From: Candidatus Lindowiibacteriota bacterium
GTDB lineage: Bacteria > Lindowbacteria > 2-12-FULL-62-27
Reading direction: 5' to 3'
Length of the DNA: 10,300 nucleotides
Assembly (NCBI GenBank): GCA_023249255.1
Contig: JAHFCY010000111.1
Coordinates: forward strand, 1 to 10,300
A model generated the notes under the pieces. It made no database searches and was not told where the DNA came from. It saw nothing but the letters and a program-made list of their open reading frames with translations. Below, piece by piece: positions 1 to 7,600 of the stretch. Position numbers and translations under genes: made by a program. Every line of letters starts with the position of its first letter. Position 1 is the first letter of the stretch.

Positions 1-868
1 TGATGAGCGCGACGCCCGTCACGCCGTAGGTCTCGAATCCATCGGCGGTGGGGCCGACCGAATCGCCCGCGTTGTCGCCCGTGCAGTCGGCGATGACGCC
101 GGGGTTTCGCGCGTCGTCCTCCTTGATTTTGAAAACAATTTTCATGAGGTCAGAGCCGATATCGGCGATCTTGGTGAAAATGCCGCCCGCGATACGCAGC
201 ACTGCGGCGCCCAGCGATTCGCCGATGGCAAAGCCGATGAAGCAGGGTCCGGCCCACGCGCCGGGGATGAAGAGCAGGATGGCGAGCATGATCACCAACT
301 CGACGCTGATGAGAAGCATGCCGACCGACATCCCTGCCTGGATTGGAATCGCGTAGATCGAAAACGGTTTGCCGTAGAGGCTGGCGAAACTCGTGCGAGA
401 GTTGGCGTAGGTGTTGATCCGGATGCCGAACCACGCCACCGCGTAGCTTCCGAGAATGCCGACGATGGTGAAGAACACGATGACCGAAACCTGCGTCACC
501 GTCATGTGGCTCAAGAGGCCGAAGTAGACGATGATGATGGAGCAGATGAAGGCAAATAATATGGAGAGGAACTTGCCCTGCGTGATCAGGTAAGTCTTGC
601 AGGTTTCGTAGATGAGATCGGAAATGTCGCGCATCGAGCGGTGGACGGGAAGGTTTCGGACTCTGGCCATCATCGCAAATCCGAAGACCATGCCAAGGAC
701 GCAGATGACAAGGCCGATCAGGAGGAGATTGTGGCCTGTCATGCCAAGAAAGGACTGCGACGCAAGATCAGGCAGAACCAGTTCCGCCTCGCTTGCCGAC
801 GACGGCGAAATCCAGCCGAACGCCAAAATGGAGAGAACCAAGAACCAGAGACTCAAGCGCATTTTCAT
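1..868 (-). CDS. hppA: Membrane-bound ion-translocating pyrophosphatase, N-terminal part (cut by left edge)
   Basis: The product hydrolyses pyrophosphate and uses the energy to pump H+ and/or Na+ across the cytoplasmic membrane. The reading frame on the minus strand is open from the ATG at 868 to the window edge (289 codons; the family is usually about 650-800 residues). It begins MKMRLSLWFLVLSILAFGW, a hydrophobic first segment resembling a signal peptide or first membrane helix, followed by further hydrophobic helices. The substrate-site signature is clear: D-x3-D at residues 236/240 (ADIGSD), EDDARNP at 250-256, then D261, D265 and D269 in a D-x-x-G-D-N-x-G-D pattern, and TADGFETYG just after. 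These match the Mg-pyrophosphate ligands of the family. The residues that decide K+ dependence lie in the missing C-terminal part, so the transported ion cannot be told. A second in-frame ATG lies at 862; neither start has a clear Shine-Dalgarno sequence. The gene is transcribed away from the uptake cluster and is probably functionally separate. Confidence 0.95.
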   Translation of the reverse strand, partial: MKMRLSLWFLVLSILAFGWISPSSASEAELVLPDLASQSFLGMTGHNLLLIGLVICVLGMVFGFAMMARVRNLPVHRSMRDISDLIYETCKTYLITQGKFLSILFAFICSIIIVYFGLLSHMTVTQVSVIVFFTIVGILGSYAVAWFGIRINTYANSRTSFASLYGKPFSIYAIPIQAGMSVGMLLISVELVIMLAILLFIPGAWAGPCFIGFAIGESLGAAVLRIAGGIFTKIADIGSDLMKIVFKIKEDDARNPGVIADCTGDNAGDSVGPTADGFETYGVTGVALI

Positions 869-988
869 CAGAGCGCAGAAGAAAAACAAAAACCGGGCGG
901 AAAGTCAACGAAAGGGGCGAAGAAATTGCACAAATCGCTCCATCGAAGTATTGCGCGGGAGAGGACGAAAGGTTAGACTGACTTTTCC
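869..988. promoter_or_regulatory. Divergent intergenic region with weak promoter-like elements
   Basis: This is the only gap between divergent genes, so any promoters for hppA and for the plus-strand operon should lie here or inside the neighbouring genes. On the minus strand TTGACT (908-903) is followed after 17 bases by TTTTCT (885-880): a good -35 with a poor -10. On the plus strand TTGCGC (951-956) is followed after 17 bases by TAGACT (974-979), which would place the transcript start a few bases before the ATG at 989. Both matches are weak and could be chance. No inverted repeat operator or terminator hairpin was seen. Confidence 0.25.
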
Positions 989-1189
989 ATGCACCAGTTC
1001 ACAGGCAAGGTCATTCTGATTTTGATACTCATCGCATTTTTTCTCGGGGCGCTTGTGGCGGCGCGCTGGCCGAATTACACCCTTGAGCACAATATCCGCT
1101 CGAACCGATCCTACTATCCGTCCGTCAAAGTCGGCGTGCCCGACGAAGCCGAAGACCCGCAGGAGGAAACCGGTGCCCAAGGGTACTGA
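989..1189 (+). CDS. Small single-pass membrane protein, unknown function
   Basis: The 66-residue product is not recognised. It has a short polar start (MHQFTGK), one strongly hydrophobic stretch at about residues 8-24 (VILILILIAFFLGALVA) and a polar tail ending in an acidic region around residues 51-62. This fits a small bitopic membrane protein. An in-frame TAG at 974 means the ATG at 989 is the first possible start. No good Shine-Dalgarno sequence precedes it (AAGG at 969-972 is too distant). Its stop at 1187-1189 lies 17 bases inside the next gene, whose ribosome binding site is within this frame, an arrangement typical of translational coupling. That overlap and the clean membrane segment are the main reasons to think it is real. 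It could anchor or partner the nuclease or channel encoded downstream, but this is a guess from position only. Confidence 0.6.
   Translation: MHQFTGKVILILILIAFFLGALVAARWPNYTLEHNIRSNRSYYPSVKVGVPDEAEDPQEETGAQGY
1162..1166 (+). promoter_or_regulatory. Strong ribosome binding site that sets the nuclease GTG start
   Basis: GGAGG (within AGGAGGA, 1161-1167) lies six bases before an in-frame GTG at 1173. No comparable site precedes the in-frame ATG codons at 1053 or 1287. This selects GTG 1173 as the start of the tandem nuclease and gives a 17-base overlap with the upstream small gene. Confidence 0.75.
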
Positions 1190-4100
1190 ACAGCCCCGAA
1201 CTTCAAGCCGACGGACGTTCAGTTTCATCTCGCTGGCAAAAAAAATCCGGGACGATATCCGTTTTTTTCTGTCAAATCCCGTCCCGATGAGTTTTTCCAA
1301 ACTCAGCACGTACCAGACCTGCGCCTACAAATATAAACTCATATATATAAATGGCCAGCCCGGAAAGCCGAGCCCCCACTTGTCGTTCGGCACGATCATG
1401 CACAACACGTTTTACGAATTCGAAAGCATCCCGGCTGGGGCGAAACGCGAATACGCGGATCTCGAACGAATTTTCGAGAAAAACTGGGACGGCGAAATCG
1501 GCTCCTACCGCCGCAAGTGGGGCAGGAGTCTCTACGAAGTCGCCGCGGCGGAGAAAAACACGCCGGCGGATGACCTTGAGAGGCAGGCCCGCGAAGACGG
1601 CATCCTCATGCTGAAAAATTACTGGCGGGAGTCGCAAACCAATCCGAACAAAGTCCGCGGCGTGGAAAAATGGCTTGGCGGAGAAATCGGTCATTATCAC
1701 GTCACCGGCCGGCTGGACCGGCTGGATCAGCGGCCCGACGGCGCCTACGAGATCATCGACTACAAAACCGGCCAGCGCATCTACACGGAGGACACGCTCA
1801 AGGACTCCTCGCGCGGCTACGGATTGCAGGCCGGGCTGTATTATGAAATGTGCCGGGAGGCCTGGCGCGGCCGGGTCGACCGGTTCGTTTTCAAATATCT
1901 TCAAAAACGCCAGAGCCTGACGGAACATCTCATGACGCAGTGGATGGACCGAGTCCGGGACGCGGCCCGGCTGGCGCTTGGGGCGGGCGCGGCGGGCGCG
2001 CAGACGCCGGACGCGGCGGACCTCGCAAAAACGCTTGCGGAGGAAGCGGACCGCGCGATCCGGGAAAAACTGCCGGACAAACTGACGAAGAAAGTCATCG
2101 CCGAATTCCGGGAGAATCGGGTCCGGGACGCGACCAAAAAAATATCGCTCGACGAGGAAGAGGAGATGTTGACGTCCCTGCCCGAGCCCGAGCGCAGGCG
2201 GGGCCGGTTGTTTTTGAAAACGTTGAACAAGACCATCGAGCAGAAAATCAACGAGGACATCGCCCCCCGATCGATCCGGGACGCCGCGCCACAGGCAACG
2301 GACGACGTTCAGGCGGTCATCCGCGAGGTCCTCAAGGGATATGACGGGGGCCGGACGGCCGCGGCAGTCTCGGCGTTTCTGGCCGGCATCGCCGGAGAAT
2401 TTTCCGCGCGGATGCGGGCCGTGAACTGGCCGGAACTGGCAGGATCCGAACGCGACCGGATCACGGACGAACTCATGGAGATTTTGCATCGCCGCGAAAT
2501 CAAGGACCGCACGGCGAATTTTTTCCGCACGGCCGACGCGGGCGAGCTGGCAAAGAAGCTCTCGAAAGACATCGAGGCGATTTCGGAAATCCGGTCCGAC
2601 CGGCGCGTTGAACTCGTGCGACACGTCGTCTCCAAACTGGCCTCATCCTTTACGCAGCAGTTGGACGTGTATCCAGCCGACGAAATCGCGCGGCTCGTTT
2701 CTGAATCGGCGCCGGACGGATTTCTCACGGACGACCACACGCGTCGCGCGGACGCCACGCTGGATGACCTGGTCAAGCGATCCGGCGTCACGGACAAGCA
2801 GTCAGGCCGGACTCTGACCGCGGACGCCATCGCACTCGCCCGGAAAAAAACACTGCTTCAGCCGCTGACGAAAGCCGTCACCCTCGTTGTCCACGCCTGC
2901 GTCGAATCGGTCATTTCAGACATGCTCGCCGAGCGGTCCGACGTTCTCACGCCGCAGTTGCGCGAATCGTACCGGAAATTTCTCGCCGCGCTCGGTGATC
3001 CGGCCGTGGCGCGGGCGGCCGCGCAAAAAATGGCGGCGGCCATGGCGCGCGGACTTTTTCACGACATCTATTTCAAACAGGGCGTTGTGCCGGTCGTCGA
3101 ACATGTGACGCGGCTCTTTGACCGGCCGGAGGTCATGAAAATCATGGCGAAACTCCAGCCGGACCTTTCCGAACCGGACCGGAGGAAGCACGCTCAGCGG
3201 CTGATCGAAAAACTCGACTGGCGCGACGTCGAATATCTGCTTGACGAGGCGCTCGGGCCCGGATTCGCCGCCTGGCAGACGCTGATCCTCGACCTGGCCA
3301 TGCCGGCCGCGCAGTCAGCCGTGTCGGCGGCATCGACGCCGGAGTCCCTGGACGGGATTTTGCGCGATGCCGAAACGCTTTTTGAGGGCCGCCTGATCCG
3401 CGTCACGACGGTTGACGTCAACGTGCCCTACACGCCCCAGACGCGCGACAACGTGATTCGCGCCATCGAGGCGGTTGAAAACGGCATTCGCCGGAATGAT
3501 TTCACGCCCGCCCCCGGGGCGCTTTGCGGCTGGTGCGAGTATCAGGCCGGATGTCCCGCGTGGTGCAAATACCGGGACATGTGCAAGGACGTCTGCAAGG
3601 ACGAATACAACTGCCGGAAATGGTTTGACGAAAAAACAGGAAAGTTGGTCGAGGGCAAGCCGGCCGGGATGACGCACGAAGAATACCTCCGGCGCGTGGC
3701 CGAAAAATTCGAGGTGACCGATCGATCGCTCTTCCGGCTGAGTTTTTCGAAGATGAACACCTACGAGATGTGCCCGATGAACTACCGGAAGCTCTATCTG
3801 GACCACGTGGCGCCGAAGCCCAAATCCTTTTTCTCGATCGGCCTCTCGTACCATCAGACGATGGAGGATCTCTACGCCTACACAGGCCCGAAAAAACAGC
3901 CGAGCCTTAAGAAGCTTCTGGATCTCTTCAAGAGAAAATGGATTTCGGCCGGCTATCGGAGCCGGGAGGAGGAGGATTTTAATTTCCGCCGGGGCCTTCG
4001 GATGTGCGAGGATTATTACGCCGAATTCATCGACGGAAAATACAAGCCGGCCGGGGCGGCCGAGGACTATTTCGAGTTCCGGGTCGGCCGGACGCTTCTG

Positions 4101-4634
4101 TGTGGATTCATCGACCGCGTCGACCTCAACGAGGACGGCACCATCACCATCATCGACTACAAGACCAACCCCAAGCTCTACACGCAGGAAGAGCTGGACG
4201 AGGACCAGCAGATGACGATGTATTATCTGGCCGCGCGGGAAGGAAAGATTTCGAGCACGAACTACAAGCCCGTCGACGTGAAAAAATTCGTTTTCCAGTT
4301 CGTGAATTTCTGCAAGGACCTCGTGACATACCGGAAACCCTCCGACCTGGAGGCCCTGACCGAGCGGGTCACGCATTTCACGGCCGAGATGGAGTGGCGG
4401 CAGAAATTGTACAAAAATTCAAACTTCGACCCGCGAGCCGGGATGCTTCTCTTCCCGCCACAGGACAACAAATACTGCCAGTCCTGCGACCACCATCATC
4501 TCTGCCCGCTCAAAACGGACATGACATGGGTCACCGAAATCCAGTCGAAGGGCGTGCAGTATGAGGACGGGACGGACGCGAACGAGTTTTCGGAAGGGGA
4601 GACCGAGCGGCTGGCAAAGGTGGATTCCGAGTGA
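1173..4634 (+). CDS. Tandem RecB/AddB-like PD-(D/E)XK nuclease with two Fe-S-type modules
   Basis: The 1153-residue protein carries two PDDEXK_1-type nuclease modules and no helicase motifs. Module 1: C50 (TYQTC), H77, D182 (GRLD), D196-Y-K198 (IIDYKTG), Q219-x3-Y223, then C785, C788 and C794 (C-x2-C-x5-C). Module 2: C867 (TYEMC), H894, D981 (GFID), D995-Y-K997 (IIDYKTN), Q1013-x3-Y1017, then C1102, C1105 and C1111 with the same spacing. In AddB, Cas4 and related enzymes, one early and three late cysteines bind a 4Fe-4S cluster, and the H, D, D-x-K and Q-x3-Y residues form the metal-dependent active site, so both modules look competent for cutting DNA. Module 1 is split by a long, charged, mostly helical region (about 255-740) that I cannot assign. 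Four more cysteines (798, 804, 808, 814) follow its cluster. The start is GTG 1173, chosen from the GGAGG at 1162; ATG 1287 (M39) is a weaker alternative that still keeps all motifs. The gene overlaps the ComEC gene by four bases. No signal peptide is evident, so it is probably cytoplasmic. A role in DNA uptake or repair is inferred. Confidence 0.88.
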   Translation: MPKGTEQPRTSSRRTFSFISLAKKIRDDIRFFLSNPVPMSFSKLSTYQTCAYKYKLIYINGQPGKPSPHLSFGTIMHNTFYEFESIPAGAKREYADLERIFEKNWDGEIGSYRRKWGRSLYEVAAAEKNTPADDLERQAREDGILMLKNYWRESQTNPNKVRGVEKWLGGEIGHYHVTGRLDRLDQRPDGAYEIIDYKTGQRIYTEDTLKDSSRGYGLQAGLYYEMCREAWRGRVDRFVFKYLQKRQSLTEHLMTQWMDRVRDAARLALGAGAAGAQTPDAADLAKTLAEEADRAIREKLPDKLTKKVIAEFRENRVRDATKKISLDEEEEMLTSLPEPERRRGRLFLKTLNKTIEQKINEDIAPRSIRDAAPQATDDVQAVIREVLKGYDGGRTAAAVSAFLAGIAGEFSARMRAVNWPELAGSERDRITDELMEILHRREIKDRTANFFRTADAGELAKKLSKDIEAISEIRSDRRVELVRHVVSKLASSFTQQLDVYPADEIARLVSESAPDGFLTDDHTRRADATLDDLVKRSGVTDKQSGRTLTADAIALARKKTLLQPLTKAVTLVVHACVESVISDMLAERSDVLTPQLRESYRKFLAALGDPAVARAAAQKMAAAMARGLFHDIYFKQGVVPVVEHVTRLFDRPEVMKIMAKLQPDLSEPDRRKHAQRLIEKLDWRDVEYLLDEALGPGFAAWQTLILDLAMPAAQSAVSAASTPESLDGILRDAETLFEGRLIRVTTVDVNVPYTPQTRDNVIRAIEAVENGIRRNDFTPAPGALCGWCEYQAGCPAWCKYRDMCKDVCKDEYNCRKWFDEKTGKLVEGKPAGMTHEEYLRRVAEKFEVTDRSLFRLSFSKMNTYEMCPMNYRKLYLDHVAPKPKSFFSIGLSYHQTMEDLYAYTGPKKQPSLKKLLDLFKRKWISAGYRSREEEDFNFRRGLRMCEDYYAEFIDGKYKPAGAAEDYFEFRVGRTLLCGFIDRVDLNEDGTITIIDYKTNPKLYTQEELDEDQQMTMYYLAAREGKISSTNYKPVDVKKFVFQFVNFCKDLVTYRKPSDLEALTERVTHFTAEMEWRQKLYKNSNFDPRAGMLLFPPQDNKYCQSCDHHHLCPLKTDMTWVTEIQSKGVQYEDGTDANEFSEGETERLAKVDSE
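4618..4624 (+). promoter_or_regulatory. Ribosome binding site and stop-start overlap coupling nuclease to ComEC
   Basis: AGGTGGA differs by one base from the ideal AGGAGGA and ends six bases before GTG 4631. The sequence GTGA at 4631-4634 holds both the ComEC start and the nuclease stop, a classic translational coupling junction. The two proteins are therefore probably made together. Confidence 0.65.
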
Positions 4635-7600
4635 CGCCCGAGGCGCGCGCGGGCGGGACGAACAGGCCGGCACGGCGGGCCGGCGAGACGGTCGGCGTTT
4701 TTCTGAAACTGATTTTCACCAAAATCGTCGAGTATCTTGAAGTCTGCGCCCTGCCGTATCTGGCCGGCATTGCGTCGGCCGTCGCGTTCGAGTTGACGAT
4801 CCCGGCGGGACTGTGGAAGGCGTTCGAAGCGATCGGAGTTATTGTGACGGTCGCACTCCTCTACGCGCCGATCGCCATCCTTCACGCGGCGCACATCCGA
4901 AATCTTAAAAAACGCCGGACCGACGCGAGCATCCTCTTTTTTCTCGAAGACGGCCTGTTCGAGCATCGCAACACCCTCGGCCTTGCCGTCATGGCCGCCG
5001 TCCTTTCGTTCGTCTTCGGCATCGTCAATTACAATTTCGCTGTCGACACGTCCGATCCGCATCATCTGGCGCGATACGTCGTGAAACCCTGGGAATCCAA
5101 TCCGGTCGCGCTGGAAGGCAAGATCATCCGCGAGCCGGAATTTCGCGATTTCAACGTCTGGCTCTACATCCAGCCGACTGTTGTAGACCGACAGCCGGTG
5201 TCGAAGGGCCTGGTGCTGGTCAAAGTCGCGCGGACGGTTGAGGGATTCGAGGATTTCGAATACGGCCAGTACGTCCGGGTCCGCGGACAGCTTCGGGAGC
5301 CCGACCCGGCGACGAATCCGGGCGGATTCGACTACAAGCGCCACTTGAACAACCGGAACATCTTCGCCGTGATGAGCGTCAACAAAACGGAAAATATCGA
5401 GGATCTCGGCCGGAAAGAATCCAACGCGCTCTTTGACGTATCTCTCTGGGTGAAAAAAAGATTCCTCGCGATCATGAAACAGACCCTGCCCTATCCGCAA
5501 TCATCGTTTCAGGGCGCGATCATTTACGGCCTCCGGGTGGGCGTGCCGCAGGAACAGCTTTTCGAATTCAAATGGGCCGGGATGTCGTGGCTCCTCGTCG
5601 TAGCCGGCGCCCACCTTCTCATGGTGTATCTGACGCTCAAGATGATTCTCGAGAGCGTCCGGCCGAATCCCAAGCTTGCGTTCTGCGCGCTGTTTGTTCT
5701 GCTGATGATATTTTTGATTCTGACCGGCATCAATCCGCCGACCGTGCGGGCGTTCATCATGATCATGCTGTATGAATTCACGAGAGTATTTCTGGGCCAG
5801 GACGTGCGGGCGGCCGTCCGAAGCGCGATCGGCATCGCGGCGTATCTTCTGCTCGCCTCGCACTTCTTTCCGTTTTTTTCGCCGCTCATTATTTTTGAGC
5901 CGACCGTCACGCTGTCCTTCGGCGCGGTCCTGTCGCTCGTCTACCTCTCGCGGCCCATCGAGCATCTTCTGCGCCGCCACTGCTACGGCCTGACCAGCGT
6001 CGTGATTCTTGCCGGACTTGCAACCTCGCTCACCGCGATGAGCGTGCTTCGGCCGCCCACGATGTCGGTGCTCGCGGCCCAGCAGGCGCCCATCTGGATC
6101 ACCATGATCGTTCTGGCCGCCCTGACCTGCCGGCTCAACAACCGCTACCGCGGGCAATACCGGTTCGACCAGATTTATCTCGGCTACAATGACGCGTCGA
6201 TGTTTCAGGGATGGAGGCGCTGGATTCACCCGACGTTTCTCACATACAACCGCCTGCCGGGCTGGATTCTCGCGTTCGCCGGCGCGCAGGTCGCGATCCA
6301 GTTCGGAATGATGCTGCCGCTGTCGAGTTGGTATTTTCAGCGCTCACCCGTCGGGGGCTTTCTCGCCAACGTCATCGCTTTTCCCACGCTCGGCGTGATC
6401 ATTCAGGTCGGTCTGATCGCCGTTCTGGCCGGGATGATTCCGGTGATCGGCTTGAAGCTCGCGTTTCTTCTGAACGCCGCCGATTTTCTGGGCATTCAAC
6501 TTCTCATGAAACTCGCGCACTACAGCAAGGTTGTTTTCCCGTATCCGATGGCGATGAAACCGACCGGGCTTCAAATTCTGCTGTATTATCTGATCCTGTT
6601 CGGTCTCATCCTGTACGACCGGATTTTTTATGCGGGACCACAGGGCTATCTGACGCTGAAAGAAGTGCTCGACCAAAAAGTCATCCTGACCAAACGTCCC
6701 GTCTACGCGCGGATTCGCTCCTGGCTCGCCACGCCGCGGAGGAAACAACTCTTTGCGGCCGCTTCCATTTTCATCTGCGGCTCGATGGCGATGGGCATGG
6801 CGCGAGGCAGGACGCTCGATCATCTCAAAGTCGTCGTCCTTGAGCTGGCCGATGGTTCCGGCACGATCATCGAAACGCCGGGCGGGCGCCGGATCCTTGT
6901 CGACGCCGGCAAAGTCGACTCCCGCGGCATGTTTGACGTGGGCGAGCGGACGGTCGCGCCGATTCTTCTCGCGGAACAGATCGAGCGTCTCGACGCCGTG
7001 GTGGTGACATCCTTGAAACCTTCGAACATCGGCGGCATGCCATTCATTCTCGAAAATTTTACGGTCGGGGCCGTCCTTGTTCCCTTCGATCCCGCCGTGT
7101 TTCTGGGCGAGGACACATTCACGTCCAAAATCTACGCCCGCCTCGGCGGCTATTCGAGCGGGGGAAGCGGGACGAAGCACGCGATCGAGACGGTCGAGCG
7201 GATGCGCGGGATCGTCCGGGAACGGCATATACCCGTGGCGCGGATCAAGGCCGGCGACGTTTTGCTTCGCGGTGGCGGAATCGACATCGACGTTCTCAAT
7301 CCAGATTCCGAGCCGGTCGAGACGGATGAGAACGTCATGGGAAACAACTGCGCCGTTCTGCGCCTGAAGTTCGGACCGAACACGCTGATTTTGGGAGGCG
7401 ACATCGACGCGGAGGGCGAGGCAAACGTGCTGAAAGAGCTCGGACCGGACGCGCGCGCAAGTTTCGTGCTGATTCCATCGCATGGGAGCGCCGACGCCGG
7501 TGATGATTCCTTCATTGCGGCGATCCGGCCCGCTCACGCGGCCGTTCAATACAAGGCTCCCCCGTGGCGGCGGGCCGAAGAAGGCAAGGACCCCGTCACA

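Noticed and set aside
612-1019. Plus-strand open frames over the hppA start and intergenic region
   Set aside because: They mirror the clearly coding hppA frame and have Arg/Lys-rich, motif-free translations.
1053-1172. ATG at 1053 as start of the nuclease
   Set aside because: The added 40 residues are Arg/Pro/Thr-rich, as expected of an out-of-frame reading of the small membrane gene, and no ribosome binding site precedes it. GTG 1173 has an ideal one.
905-1309. Minus-strand open frame of 134 codons spanning the hppA upstream region and small gene
   Set aside because: It would run through the divergent intergenic region and the strong GGAGG at 1162 on the other strand; it has no recognisable features.
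1981-2000. Short GC-rich repeat-like run (gcgggcgcggcgggcgcgca)
   Set aside because: It encodes Ala/Gly residues within the nuclease insertion and does not recur elsewhere; it is local composition, not a repeat element.
1272-2624. Minus-strand open frame of 450 codons opposite the nuclease gene
   Set aside because: It is the mirror of module 1, where the plus frame has all nuclease motifs. The minus translation shows no domain or plausible start context.
4600-4700. Possible frameshift or gene fusion between nuclease and ComEC
   Set aside because: The GTGA overlap with a ribosome binding site is a normal coupling junction, and the ComEC N-terminus is typical, so two separate proteins are expected.
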